A stretch of 64,000 nucleotides of DNA, taken from contig CBDCTL010000001.1 in NCBI GenBank assembly GCA_965222015.1, forward strand, positions 353,449 to 417,448. Reading direction: 5' to 3'. The notes below the pieces were generated by a model. That model saw only the letters and a program-made list of their open reading frames with translations, was not told the DNA's origin and searched no databases. Of the stretch, positions 28,480-37,938 are shown piece after piece. Numbering within the stretch: the stretch's first letter is position 1; each line of letters opens with the position of its first letter. Both the position numbers and the translations under genes were made by a program. The DNA comes from JANQPX01 sp965222015 (GTDB lineage: Bacteria; Pseudomonadota; Alphaproteobacteria; Geminicoccales; Geminicoccaceae).

Positions 28480-29880
28480 ATGAACCAGAAAACACCGTCC
28501 CAGGACAGCACCCTGGCATCCGACAGTGGGTTCGCCGCCACGCTCGATCGCTATTTCCAAATCAGCGAGCGCGGCTCGAGCGTCATGACCGAAGTCCGTG
28601 CCGGGATCACGACCTTCCTGACCATGGGCTACATCCTGTTCATCAACCCGCAGATCCTCTCGCTCGCCGGCATGCCGGAGGCGGATGTGGCGGTGGCGAC
28701 GGCGCTGGGTGCGGCGATCGCCACCATCATGATGGGCCTCTATGCCAACTATCCCTTCGTGCTGGCACCCGGCATGGGGCTGAACGCCTATTTCACCTTC
28801 GGCGTCGTCCAGGGGCTCGGCGTATCATGGCAGGTGGCGCTCACCGCCGTGTTCGTCGAGGGGCTGATCTTCCTCGCCTTGTCGCGCGGCGGCGTGCGCA
28901 CGCTGATCATCAACGCCATTCCGGGGTCGCTGAAGATCGCCACCACGGTCGGCATAGGGCTTTTCCTGGCGATCATCGGCCTGCAGAACATGGGCCTGGT
29001 GGTCGATCATCCGGCCACGCTGGTCACGCTCGGCGACGTGCAGCAGCCCTCGGTCTATCTGGCGCTGCTCGGCGTGCTCCTGATCGGTGCTCTGCTGATC
29101 AAGCGGATCAAGGGGGCGATCCTGATCGGCATCCTGGTGATCACCGTGATCGCCTGGGTCACCGGCATGGCGCCAGCACCCGAGCGTTTCGTCGGCCTGC
29201 CGTCCCTGCCGCAGGAGACGCTGTTCGCGCTCGACTTCAGCCAGATCTTCACGGGCACCTTCCTGACCGTGGTGATCGCCTTCATGTTCGTAGACATCTT
29301 CGACACCGCCGGCACCCTGATCGGCGTCGGCAGGCTCGCGGGCTTTCTCGACAAGGACGGAAGGCTGCCGGGCTCGGATCGCGCCTTTTCCGCGGACGCC
29401 GTGGGCACGTCGGCAGGCGCTCTCCTCGGCACCAGCACGGTGACCACCTATATCGAGAGCGCCACCGGCGTCGAGGAGGGCGGCCGCACCGGCTTCACCT
29501 CGATCGTCGCCGGCATCATGTTCCTACTGGCTCTGTTCTTCATTCCGCTGGTGACCGCGGTGCCGGCGCTCGCGACCGCGCCCGCGCTGATCATCGTGGG
29601 CACGCTGATGATGGCCGGTGCCGCCGAGCTGGACTGGAACCGGATGGATGACGCGATCCCGGCCTTCCTGACGGTGGTCCTGATGCCGCTCACCTATTCG
29701 ATCGCCAATGGCATCACCATCGGCATCGTCACTTATGTCCTGCTCAAGCTGTTCTCCGGCAGGGCGAAGGAGATCAGCCCGGTGATGGTGGTCCTCGCCG
29801 CACTGCTGGCCGCTTACTACGCGGATCTGGGCGGCCTCCTCGGCCTTACCGGTGGTGAGGCCGCGCCCCCCGCGGAGTGA
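28480..29880 (+). CDS. AzgA-type purine permease (NCS2 superfamily)
   Basis: A 466-residue membrane protein with about 12 spans, of the AzgA/PbuG hypoxanthine-guanine-adenine permease group. Signatures are 'RAGITTFLTMGYILFINPQI' near residue 40, 'GMGLNAYFTFGVVQGLGVSW' near residue 90, 'FVDIFDTAGTLIGVGR' near residue 270 and 'GTSTVTTYIESATGVEEGGR' near residue 315. A ribosome-binding site (GGGGAG) precedes the ATG. It converges on guanine deaminase and shares its terminator, so guanine or hypoxanthine uptake is the likely role. Confidence 0.94.
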   Translation: MNQKTPSQDSTLASDSGFAATLDRYFQISERGSSVMTEVRAGITTFLTMGYILFINPQILSLAGMPEADVAVATALGAAIATIMMGLYANYPFVLAPGMGLNAYFTFGVVQGLGVSWQVALTAVFVEGLIFLALSRGGVRTLIINAIPGSLKIATTVGIGLFLAIIGLQNMGLVVDHPATLVTLGDVQQPSVYLALLGVLLIGALLIKRIKGAILIGILVITVIAWVTGMAPAPERFVGLPSLPQETLFALDFSQIFTGTFLTVVIAFMFVDIFDTAGTLIGVGRLAGFLDKDGRLPGSDRAFSADAVGTSAGALLGTSTVTTYIESATGVEEGGRTGFTSIVAGIMFLLALFFIPLVTAVPALATAPALIIVGTLMMAGAAELDWNRMDDAIPAFLTVVLMPLTYSIANGITIGIVTYVLLKLFSGRAKEISPVMVVLAALLAAYYADLGGLLGLTGGEAAPPAE

Positions 29881-29921
29881 TCTGAACGCAACGCGCGAGC
29901 TTTGCGCCAGGATATGAAAAA

Positions 29922-29950
29922 GCCCCGCTCGGACAGGATCCGAGCGGGGC
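29922..29950. terminator. Bidirectional terminator between permease and guanine deaminase
   Basis: A perfect 12-base-pair stem, GCCCCGCTCGGA with TCCGAGCGGGGC, surrounds the loop CAGGA. The minus strand has an AT-rich tract after the stem (five A residues on the plus side at 29917-29921), which terminates guanine deaminase transcripts. It also lies 41 bases after the permease stop. Confidence 0.85.
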
Positions 29951-29974
29951 CTTCCGTCTGCACGTATCGCCGGA

Positions 29975-31303
29975 TCAGCCCGTCGCCTGATCCCGCCGAT
30001 GGACGGCCCTTCCCATGATGTGGGTCGCATGGACCGCGCGGTCGTCGCCGAGCATGAACAGGGCGAACAGCTTTTCGACCAGATCCCGCGCGGCCGCGAT
30101 CCGGCGCGCCAGAAGCGGCGTCGAGCGCCAGTCGAGCACGACGAAGTCAGCCTCCTTGCCAAGAGCGAAATTGCCGACGCAGTCATCCAAGTAAAGCGCC
30201 CTGGCACCGCCGAGGGTGGCGCGATAGAGGGCCTGGAAAGGTGCCAGCTTCTGTCCGCTCATCTGTGCGACCTTGTAGGCTTCGCTCATGGTCCGAAGCT
30301 GACAGAAGCTGGTGCCGGCGCCGACGTCGGTGCCGAGGCCGACGCGCACGCCGAGATCGCTCGCCGCAGCCAGATCGAACAGGCCGCTGCCGAGGAAGAG
30401 ATTGGCGCTCGGGCAGAAGGCCATGGCGGCGCCGGTTGCGGCCATGCGTTCGCGATCGGTGCGGTCGAGATGGATGCAGTGGGCGAACACCGAGCGCTCG
30501 CGCAAGAGGCCGTAGCGGTCGTAGACGTCGAGATAGCTTCGGCTCTCAGGAAAAAGCTCGGCGACCCAGCGCACTTCGGCCCGGTTCTCGGCGACATGGG
30601 TGTGCATGTACGCATCCGGATGCTCCTTCGCGAGCTGGCCGGCACGCTCGAGCTGCGCCGCGCTCGATGTCGGTGCGAAGCGCGGCGTGATCGCGTAGAG
30701 AAGGCGATCCTGCCGATGCCAGCGCTCGATCAGCGCCTTGCTGTCGCGATAGGCCGTGTCCGGCGTGTCCTGCAGATCCTCGGGGCAGTTGCGGTCCATC
30801 AGCACCTTGCCCGCGATCAGCCGAAGTTTTTTCGCACATGCCGCTTCGAAGATGGCATCGACCGACTGCGGATGCACCGTGCCGAGGACCAGCGCCGTCG
30901 TGGTGCCGTTTCGCAGCAATTCGTCGAGGAAGAATTCGGCGGTCTCGGCAGCGTGCTCCGCGTCGGCAAAAAGGCATTCGGTCGGGAAGGCGTATCTCTC
31001 CAGCCAGTCGAGCAGCTGCTCGCCGTAAGCGGCGATCATGTCGGTCTGCGGGTAGTGGATGTGGGTGTCGACGAAGCCCGGCAGAAGGAGCTTGCCGCTG
31101 TAGTCCTCGATGTGAACTCCTTCCGGCACATCCTGAAGCAGCGAGGTAGCGTCGCCAAGGCGCTGCACACGGCCATCGACCACCAAGAGGAGACCGTCTT
31201 CGAAGAACTCGACCTGCTCGCTGTCCAACGCACTTCCCGGATCGTCCAGGCAATGCAGGATCGAACCCCGGAACGCCTGCAAGGACGGTGCGCCGGCGCT
31301 CAT
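29975..31303 (-). CDS. guaD: Guanine deaminase
   Basis: A 442-residue zinc amidohydrolase that converts guanine to xanthine, the substrate of the adjacent xanthine dehydrogenase. Signatures are 'LLLPGFVDTHIHYPQTDMI' near residue 75, 'HTHVAENRAEVRWV' near residue 235, 'FAHCIHLDRTDRERM' near residue 275 and 'GLGTDVGAGTSFCQLRTM' near residue 325. The start overlaps the xdhC stop (ATGA), so it is the last gene of the xdhABC-guaD operon. Confidence 0.95.
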   Translation of the reverse strand: MSAGAPSLQAFRGSILHCLDDPGSALDSEQVEFFEDGLLLVVDGRVQRLGDATSLLQDVPEGVHIEDYSGKLLLPGFVDTHIHYPQTDMIAAYGEQLLDWLERYAFPTECLFADAEHAAETAEFFLDELLRNGTTTALVLGTVHPQSVDAIFEAACAKKLRLIAGKVLMDRNCPEDLQDTPDTAYRDSKALIERWHRQDRLLYAITPRFAPTSSAAQLERAGQLAKEHPDAYMHTHVAENRAEVRWVAELFPESRSYLDVYDRYGLLRERSVFAHCIHLDRTDRERMAATGAAMAFCPSANLFLGSGLFDLAAASDLGVRVGLGTDVGAGTSFCQLRTMSEAYKVAQMSGQKLAPFQALYRATLGGARALYLDDCVGNFALGKEADFVVLDWRSTPLLARRIAAARDLVEKLFALFMLGDDRAVHATHIMGRAVHRRDQATG

Positions 31304-32398
31304 AGGAAGCTCATGTCGTCAGCCGTGACCGGCCGCCTTGCGCGCAATCCGCTGGCCGTCGAGCGGCCCTCGCGCACATGCAGGAGTTCTGCCGCCACGG
31401 CGATCGCGATCTCGCCCGGATGCTTGCCGGAGATGCCGTCGATGCCGATCGGACAGGTCAGCCCGTCCAGCGCCCTCTCCGACAGGCCGGCGGCGGCGAG
31501 GCGCCTTCGGAACCTGGCGCGCTTGGTCGCCGAGCCGATCAGTCCGCAATAGGCAAGATCGTCCCGCCGAAGCGCCCGCTCGCAGATCGCCTGATCCAGG
31601 GCGTGGCTGTGGGTCATGATCAGGACGCAGCTGGCGGGCGGTGCTTGATCGACGGCGAGGTCCGGCCGATCGCCGGCGTCGACCCTGACATTGGCGGGAA
31701 CGATGTCCGGAAACTCGTTCTCGCGCGGATCGATCCAGGTGATGTCGCAGGGCAGGCCCTGGAGCACCTGCACCAGCGCCTTGCCGACATGGCCTGCGCC
31801 GAACAGCAGGATCTGGAAATCGCCGGCCGTGACCGGCTCGAACAGCAGGCGGGCGGAAACCCGGGAGCCCACCTTCAACGTCCGAAGCTCGGCCGCGGCA
31901 TGGTGCCGCGAGCAGCCCTTGCGCGACACCAACCGATTCACGCTCCAGCGCTGGATCGCCGAGACCGCCCTCGGCGGACTCTTGCGATACGATCATCTTG
32001 CCGGGCCGCGTGGAGTCCATTCCAGAAATCAGCACGGCCTTGCCGCGATCGTTCCGCCGGCGCCGCAAACACTCGATCCAATAAGGTGTCGGTGTCGAGA
32101 TCCGCTCGAACAGGAGGCTCACCATGCCGCCGCAGCACTGGCCGAGGTTCGGTCCCAGCGGAAAGCGCTGCAGATGCACGTCCCGGCCTTTGGATCCGGC
32201 CAGGAGATCGCGGGCGATGCTGATCGCCTTGAACTCCAGGTGACCGCCGCCGATCGTGCCCCAGCATCGATCACCCATGACGATCATCTTGGTGCCGGCT
32301 GCACGGGGCGTCGAACCGCGGGCTTCGGCGACCGTCACCAGGACCGTTTCCTGACGGCAGCGGCCGAGCTCGTGAAGAGCTGTCAGCCAGTCGATCAT
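31300..32398 (-). CDS. xdhC: Xanthine dehydrogenase accessory protein XdhC, frameshifted as assembled
   Basis: Starts MIDWLTALHELGRCRQETVL at 32398, with 'EARGSTPRAAGTKMIVMG' and 'GTIGGGHLEFKA', and runs to about 31945 ('AEGGLGDPALER'). The second half continues one frame over with 'ADDFQILLFGAGHVG'-type Rossmann sequence ('FQILLFGAGHVGKALVQVLQ') to the stop at 31300. The total of 1099 bases is one too many for a reading frame, so a single inserted base is enough to explain the break. Corrected, it is about 365 residues. XdhC loads and sulfurates the molybdenum cofactor for XdhB. Both ends overlap the neighbouring genes by ATGA. Confidence 0.87.
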
Positions 32399-34710
32399 GC
32401 GGTCACCGCCTCCGGTGCCGGCGCCGTCTGCAGCGCGTTCACCGCGTTCAGAATTCTCTCGGGCGTGGCCGGCGCGTCGAGGTCCGGGCTTGCCTTGCCG
32501 TCCTTGACACTGGCGATCGCGTCGCGGATCGCGAACAGCACCGAGAAGCCGAGCAGAAGCGGCGGCTCGCCCACCGCCTTGGAGCGCAGGATCGTGTCCT
32601 CGTGATTGGCGTTCTCGAACAGGCGCGTGGTGAACGCCGAAGGGCAATCGTTGACCGCCGGAATCTTGTAGGTCGACGGCGCATGGGTCATGAGCCGGCC
32701 TTCCGGATTCCAGTGCAGCTCCTCCAGCGTCAGCCAGCCCATGCCCTGGATGAAGGCGCCCTCCACCTGCCCGATGTCGATCGCCGGGTTGATCGAAGCG
32801 CCGGCGTCATGCAGCAGATCGGCACGCAGCAGCTTCCATTCGCCGGTGAGCGTGTCGACCACGACCTCCGAGACCGCAGCGCCGTAGGCGTAATAAAAGA
32901 ACGGCCGGCCGGTGAGGGTGTCGCGGTCCCAGTTGAGCTTCGGCGTGGCATAGAAGCCATCGGACCAGAGCTGAACGCGCGCGTGATAGGCGTCCTGCAC
33001 CAATGCCTCGAATGGCGCGGCCATATCGTTGACTTGTACCTCGTCGTTGGCGAAGACGACGTCTTCCGGTCTAACGCCTTCGCGCTCGGCGGCGAACGCC
33101 GCCAGGCGCCGCTTGATCTGGCGGGCGGCGTCCTCGGCAGCCTTGCCGTTGAGATCGGCGCCGGTCGAGGCCGCGGTCGCCGAGGTGTTGGCGACCTTGT
33201 CGGTGGCGGTCGCGGTGGCGCGCACGCGATCGACGCTGACGCCGAGCTCGCCCGCGACCACCTGCGCGACCTTGGTGTTCAGCCCCTGGCCCATCTCGGT
33301 GCCGCCGTGGTTCACCAGGATCGAGCCGTCGGTGTAGATGTGCACCAGGGCACCCGCCTGGTTGAAATGCACCACGTTGAACGAGATGCCGAACTTCACC
33401 GGCGTCAGCGCGAGGCCCTTCTTCAGAACCGGGCTTTTTTCGTTGAAGGCGCTGATCGCTTTGCGGCGTGCTCGATACGCGCTGGACGCTTCCAGCTCGT
33501 CCACCAATTCGTGGATGACGTTGTCTTCGACGGTCTGGCCGTAGGGCGTGACGTTGCGCTCGGCCTTGCCATAAAAATTCAGCTTGCGCACGTCGAGCGG
33601 GTCCTTGCCGACGGTCCGAGAAATCTCGTCGACGATATATTCGATCGCGATCGCGCCCTGCGGCCCGCCGAAGCCGCGAAAGGCGGTGTTGGACTGGGTG
33701 TTGGTCTTGCCGCACATCGCCTTGATGTCGACATCGCTCAAGTAATAAGCGTTGTCGAAATGGCAGACGGCGCGGGTCGCGACCGGCGGCGACAGATCGG
33801 TGGAGTAGCCCGCGCGGGAGGTCATCTCGACCCTGGCGGCGAGGATGCGGCCTTGGTCGTCATAGCCGACCTCGTACTCGTAGTGGAAGCAATGGCGCTT
33901 GCCGGTGGCCATGAAGTCGTCGTCGCGATCGAGCCTGAGCTTCACCGGCCGTCCGAGCTTCCGCGCGGCGGCGGACGCGACGCAGGCGAAGAGCGCGGAT
34001 TGGGATTCCTTGCCGCCGAAGCCGCCGCCCATGCGCCGCACCTCGACCGTCACCTGGTTGGACGCGAGATTCAGCGCGTTCGCCACCAGATGCTGCATTT
34101 CCGACGGATGCTGGGTCGAGCAGTAGACCAGCATGCCGTCCTGCTCCTTCGGCACCGCGTAGGAGATCTGGCCTTCGAGGTAGAACTGCTCCTGGCCGCC
34201 GACCCGGAGCTCGCCTCTCAGCTTGTTCGGCGCCGCCGCAAGCCTGGCCGAGGGATCGCCGCGCACCAGCTGCATCGGCGGCACCACGAAGGAGCCTTGC
34301 CGCTTCGCCTCCTCGGGCGTCAGCACGGCCGGCAGCTCTTCGTAGTCGATCTCGGCCTTCTGCGCGGCGCGCCTCGCCTGAAGATAGGTCTCGGCGATCA
34401 CCGCGAAGATCGGCTGGCCGATGCACTGCACCAGACCTTCCGCCAGGATCGGATCGTCGGCGATGATCGGACCGCAGTCGTTCTTGCCGGGAATGTCCGC
34501 CGCCGTGAGCACCGCGACCACGCCCGGTGCGGCGCGCACTGCGTCGAGATCGATCGACCTGATCCTGGCATGCGCCTTCCGGCTGAGCCCGAGCGCCGCG
34601 AACAGCGTGCCGGCGAGCTCCGGAATGTCGTCGGTATAGGTGGCTTCGCCGGCGACGTGCAGCTCGGCGGATTCGTGCGGGATGGCTTTTGGGGACAGGG
34701 TCTGGGTCAT
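32395..34710 (-). CDS. xdhB: Xanthine dehydrogenase molybdenum-binding subunit
   Basis: A 771-residue Mo-pterin subunit. Signatures are 'VRRMGGGFGGKESQSALFAC' near residue 240, 'NTAFRGFGGPQGAIAIEYIV' near residue 345, with the xanthine-type FRGFGGPQG rather than a CO-dehydrogenase loop, and 'SKAVGEPPLLLGFSVLFAIR' near residue 715 with the catalytic glutamate. It oxidises hypoxanthine and xanthine to urate. It follows xdhA by 10 bases and overlaps xdhC. Confidence 0.96.
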   Translation of the reverse strand: MTQTLSPKAIPHESAELHVAGEATYTDDIPELAGTLFAALGLSRKAHARIRSIDLDAVRAAPGVVAVLTAADIPGKNDCGPIIADDPILAEGLVQCIGQPIFAVIAETYLQARRAAQKAEIDYEELPAVLTPEEAKRQGSFVVPPMQLVRGDPSARLAAAPNKLRGELRVGGQEQFYLEGQISYAVPKEQDGMLVYCSTQHPSEMQHLVANALNLASNQVTVEVRRMGGGFGGKESQSALFACVASAAARKLGRPVKLRLDRDDDFMATGKRHCFHYEYEVGYDDQGRILAARVEMTSRAGYSTDLSPPVATRAVCHFDNAYYLSDVDIKAMCGKTNTQSNTAFRGFGGPQGAIAIEYIVDEISRTVGKDPLDVRKLNFYGKAERNVTPYGQTVEDNVIHELVDELEASSAYRARRKAISAFNEKSPVLKKGLALTPVKFGISFNVVHFNQAGALVHIYTDGSILVNHGGTEMGQGLNTKVAQVVAGELGVSVDRVRATATATDKVANTSATAASTGADLNGKAAEDAARQIKRRLAAFAAEREGVRPEDVVFANDEVQVNDMAAPFEALVQDAYHARVQLWSDGFYATPKLNWDRDTLTGRPFFYYAYGAAVSEVVVDTLTGEWKLLRADLLHDAGASINPAIDIGQVEGAFIQGMGWLTLEELHWNPEGRLMTHAPSTYKIPAVNDCPSAFTTRLFENANHEDTILRSKAVGEPPLLLGFSVLFAIRDAIASVKDGKASPDLDAPATPERILNAVNALQTAPAPEAVTA

Positions 34711-34720
34711 GGTCTCCTCC

Positions 34721-36223
34721 TCAAGCCGTCATCGCCGCGAAGACGCTCAGCCGCTCGACCGGCAGCGGATCGTCCGGGCGGGTTTCCAAGAAGAATCGCC
34801 GCACAAGATTCTGCGCGCTCAGCAGCCGATTGTCGGCGCTGGCGCGCATGTCGGAGAGCGGTCGATAATCCCTGGCCAGAGCCTCGGCCGCCCGGGCCGC
34901 CGTCGCCTCGTTCCAGGGCTGCCCGGCGAGAGCGCGCTCGCAATGGGCGGCGCGTTTCGGCGTCGCCGCCATGCCGCCGAACGCGATGCGCGCCTCGCCG
35001 ATCTTGTCGCCGTCCATGGTGATGCGAAAGGCGGCGCAGACCGCGGAAATGTCGGAGTCGTAGCGCTTGGCGAGCTTGTAGGTGCGAAACGCCTGGCCAG
35101 GCCTGGGGTGTGGAACCTCCACCGCCTCGACGAACTCGTCGGCCGCCATGTCCTTCTTCATGTAGTCGAGATAGAGATCCTCGAGCGCCAGCGTTCTCGA
35201 TCCTGCCTCGCTGCGCAGCACCACCTTCGCACCGACCGCGATCAGCCACGGCATGCTGTCGCCGATCGGCGAGCCGTTGGCGACATTGCCGCCAAGCGTG
35301 CCGGCATTCCTGATCGGCACCGAAGCGAAGCGCTCCCACATCTCACGGGCTTCGGGGTAGTGCTCGACCAGGGCGCCATAAGCATCGCTGAGCGACACGC
35401 CGGCGCCGATGCGGAGCCCGTCGCTGTCCTCGCGGATCCCTTTCAGCTCGGCGACCTCGCCGACATAGATGATGTCGCCGAGATCACGGAACTGCTTGGT
35501 CACCCAAAGGCCGATATCGGTGCAGCCGGCAAGGATGGTCGCGTCCGGATGCTCGGACCGCAGCGCCGTCAGCTCATCCAAGGTTCTGGGCGCATGGAAG
35601 CTGGCATCGCCGTGACGATAGTCAAGCGCCCGCTCGCGACGCAGCTCCAAAAGCTGCGTTCTCAGGCTCTCACGATCGAAACCAGCCTTTGGCAGATCGA
35701 ACATGGCGCGGCCCGCGTCGAGGATCGGCCGATAGCCGGTGCAGCGGCAGAGATTGCCGGTGAGCGCGGTGCGCAGCTCCGTCTCGTCGGCGCGTCGACC
35801 GGCCGCCTGGCAGGCGGTGTAGACATGCCAGAGCGACATGACGAAGCCCGGCGTGCAGAACCCGCATTGCGAGCCATGATGGTCGACCAGCGCCCGCTGC
35901 ACCGGATGCAGGCTGCCGTCGGGCTGACGGAGCGCTTCCACCGTGAACAGCGCCTTGCCGTCCAGCGTCGGCACGAACTGGATGCAGGCATTGACCGCCT
36001 TCAGACGAAGCTCCTCGCCGTCGAGCTCGCCCAGTACCACGGTGCAGGCGCCGCAGTCGCCCTCCGCACAGCCTTCCTTGGTGCCGGTCAGCCGCCGACG
36101 TTCCCGCACGAACTGCAGAACGGACTGGGTCGGATCGGCGTCGGCCACCGTGACGAGGTCACCGTTCAGCAGAAACCTGATGCTGTTGTCACTAGCCGTG
36201 ACCGGCGAAGCAGCGGCAGCCAT
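34721..36223 (-). CDS. xdhA: Xanthine dehydrogenase FAD / 2Fe-2S subunit
   Basis: A 500-residue subunit with two N-terminal 2Fe-2S domains and a C-terminal FAD domain. Cluster motifs are 'GCAEGDCGACTVVLGE' near residue 45 and 'CGFCTPGFVMSLW' plus 'GNLCRCTGYRPI' near residues 118-155. FAD-domain motifs are 'TILAGCTDIGLWVTKQ' near residue 230 and 'TLGGNVANGSPIGDSMP' near residue 310. The ATG at 36223 is preferred because AGGGAGAG precedes it; the frame is open to 36307. It passes electrons from the Mo site to NAD and heads the xdhABC-guaD operon. Confidence 0.95.
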   Translation of the reverse strand: MAAAASPVTASDNSIRFLLNGDLVTVADADPTQSVLQFVRERRRLTGTKEGCAEGDCGACTVVLGELDGEELRLKAVNACIQFVPTLDGKALFTVEALRQPDGSLHPVQRALVDHHGSQCGFCTPGFVMSLWHVYTACQAAGRRADETELRTALTGNLCRCTGYRPILDAGRAMFDLPKAGFDRESLRTQLLELRRERALDYRHGDASFHAPRTLDELTALRSEHPDATILAGCTDIGLWVTKQFRDLGDIIYVGEVAELKGIREDSDGLRIGAGVSLSDAYGALVEHYPEAREMWERFASVPIRNAGTLGGNVANGSPIGDSMPWLIAVGAKVVLRSEAGSRTLALEDLYLDYMKKDMAADEFVEAVEVPHPRPGQAFRTYKLAKRYDSDISAVCAAFRITMDGDKIGEARIAFGGMAATPKRAAHCERALAGQPWNEATAARAAEALARDYRPLSDMRASADNRLLSAQNLVRRFFLETRPDDPLPVERLSVFAAMTA

Positions 36224-36367
36224 CGAACTCTCCCTGATACGCTCGTGCGATGCCAGGCGGTGATCGGACAGGTCCGATCGAAGAGGGCATCGTCCACCGA
36301 GGCTCACATCCTAATTCGACAATATCGGAGAATTCGTGGGATCGGGTAGCAGAGATTTCATGCCAGC

Positions 36368-36384
36368 GATGCCAAAATGGCATC
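36368..36384. promoter_or_regulatory. Dyad GATGCCA-AAA-TGGCATC upstream of xdhA
   Basis: A perfect 7+7 inverted repeat with a 3-base centre lies in the 182-base gap between the LysR gene and xdhA, 145 bases before xdhA. Because a LysR gene lies directly upstream in the same direction, it is a plausible regulator site. A related GC-ATG dyad lies upstream of the LysR gene at 37474. Confidence 0.45.
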
Positions 36385-36405
36385 ACCAGGATGTGGCGCC
36401 AGCCG

Positions 36406-37326
36406 TCATCCTTCTGCCGCCGGCACGGCATAGTCGGCAAGCCGTTGTCGCAGCAGGTCTATGAGGCGATCGAGCGCCGGCGTGGTGACGTCGCCGGAAC
36501 GCCTGCAGAGCGCGAATTCCTGGTTGACTTCACAGGTCGTCACAAGCGGCACATGGAGAAGCTCACCCCGCTCGACCTGCACTTCCAGGCCGACAATCGT
36601 CTGAAAACCAATCCCGAGCTGTTGATCGATCATGGTCTTCAGGAACTCGACCGAGTTCGACGAGGTGATGATGTTCAGCGCAAGATCCGCCTGCTCGATC
36701 TCGTGATCGAGCCGCGCCCTGAGCGGCCAGGATCGGTCCGGCAGAACGATCGGGTAGGGCGCACAATCGGCGAGCGACAGCCGAGTGTGACCCGCCAGCG
36801 GGTGAGACGGCGTCAGCACGGCCCCTACAGGCAACGCGACGGCGGTGACCGTCTCGAGATCCTCGGCACTCCCAGGATCGAAGGCGACAGCGATGTCGGC
36901 GCTGTTACTCCTGAGCAAATCCTGCAGCTCGGTCCCCTTGGCGGCTCTGAAGCTTGTCGCCACATCGGGATATTCGGCGTGCAGCGCGACCAGAGCCGGC
37001 GGCAGAAACCGGGAAATCACCGATTCCTGGCCAGCAATCGAAAGAAGCTGACGCTGATCGCCTTTGAGGGCCGCGATGCGCGCCAGCGTCTGCTCCGCAT
37101 CGCCCAGCGTCCTGCTGACATGCGCCGCCAGCAACTCGCCCGATGCGGTCAGGCGGATGCCGCTTGCCGAACGCTCGAACAGCTTGACGCCCAGTTCGTC
37201 CTCGATCTTGAGGATCTGCCGGTTCACGGCCGAGGAGGCGACGTACAATTTTCGTGCAGCGAGGCGGATCGAACCGCTGCGACGCACTTCGTCGAAATAC
37301 TTCAGAAAGACCGAGTGAATGGGCAT
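36406..37326 (-). CDS. LysR-family regulator upstream of the xdh operon
   Basis: A 306-residue LysR protein with an N-terminal winged helix-turn-helix ('RLAARKLYVASSAVNRQILK', 'LGVKLFERSASGIRLTASGE', residues about 20-65) and an effector domain with 'LLSIAGQESVISRFLPPAL' near residue 95. It is transcribed towards xdhA (182-base gap). By position it is the likely regulator of xanthine/guanine oxidation; the inducer is unknown. Confidence 0.9.
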   Translation of the reverse strand: MPIHSVFLKYFDEVRRSGSIRLAARKLYVASSAVNRQILKIEDELGVKLFERSASGIRLTASGELLAAHVSRTLGDAEQTLARIAALKGDQRQLLSIAGQESVISRFLPPALVALHAEYPDVATSFRAAKGTELQDLLRSNSADIAVAFDPGSAEDLETVTAVALPVGAVLTPSHPLAGHTRLSLADCAPYPIVLPDRSWPLRARLDHEIEQADLALNIITSSNSVEFLKTMIDQQLGIGFQTIVGLEVQVERGELLHVPLVTTCEVNQEFALCRRSGDVTTPALDRLIDLLRQRLADYAVPAAEG

Positions 37327-37473
37327 TGGCGGCAGCGTTCCAGCTGAAGATCTCGCACATAGTAGCGCAGTTTTGCGTTCTTGCTCATGGTGCGATATCC
37401 GGACCGGGCGATGTTGCAGGGGCGAGACCGGTATGTATCCGCCGAAACCACCTTCTCCAGCTGCAATTCAAGA

Positions 37474-37491
37474 CAATGCAAGATGGCATTG
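37474..37491. promoter_or_regulatory. Dyad CAATGC-N6-GCATTG upstream of the LysR gene
   Basis: CAATGC, AAGATG, GCATTG forms a perfect 6+6 inverted repeat 148 bases upstream of the LysR start. Its ATGC/GCAT arms and ATGG centre resemble the dyad at 36368-36384, so both may be read by that LysR protein. This is inference from pattern only. Confidence 0.3.
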
Positions 37492-37560
37492 CCTGACAAC
37501 GCTTGTGTCGTTGTGATCACAGTTACATCGCCGTTCGTGGGAGCATGCTAGCAGTCACGA

Positions 37561-37749
37561 CGACATAGCTTATATGTCGATCAGCGGCGCGGTTTTGGTG
37601 TTGCCGAACCTGCGTCGGGCGGGACCTGTTAGACAGATCCCGCTCTTCAGGTGCGATGCCTGAAGTTTTGGGGATCGACGATCCTCACGTCTCCCAGACG
37701 TTAAGCCTCCCTGATTGACTCCGCCGGGCCGTCGTGCCCGGCTTTTTTT
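37561..37749 (+). ncRNA. Candidate structured small RNA, about 190 bases
   Basis: In the 610-base gap between two leftward genes, the plus strand contains a row of hairpins. They are CGACATA/TATGTCG (37561-37579), GCGGGA/TCCCGC with an inner CTG/CAG (37619-37643), CTTCAGG/CCTGAAG (37645-37665), GGATC/GATCC (37672-37684) and ACGTCT/AGACGT with a CCC loop (37687-37701). The last structure is a GCCGGGC/GCCCGGC stem with seven Ts. No plus-strand gene precedes or follows, so the terminator needs its own transcript. It does not resemble 6S RNA, SRP RNA, tmRNA or RNase P RNA. No promoter was confidently identified, so the 5' end is a guess. Confidence 0.5.
37723..37749 (+). terminator. Rho-independent terminator on the plus strand
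   Basis: GCCGGGC (37723-37729) pairs with GCCCGGC (37736-37742) around a 6-base loop and is followed by seven T residues. It is oriented against both flanking genes, so it cannot serve them. It defines the 3' end of the candidate RNA. Confidence 0.85.
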
Positions 37750-37938
37750 GTTCGTCGAGGAGCATTCTGCGAATCGACATGTTTGCTGGAAGTGTGGCGG
37801 GCGCATTCGCGGCCAGCGGACCTCCATGGCATCGGCTCGGCGCGCCCATCCGCAAGGGTGTCTTTCCGAAGGATACTGACATTCAGCCACGATGAGGCCC
37901 AGAAGAACGCCCTCTCCGAAGCTTCTACGCCATGTTCG

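Noticed and set aside
32602..35022. 806-codon plus-strand frame opposite xdhB and xdhA
   Set aside because: Spans two real genes on the other strand and resembles no protein family.
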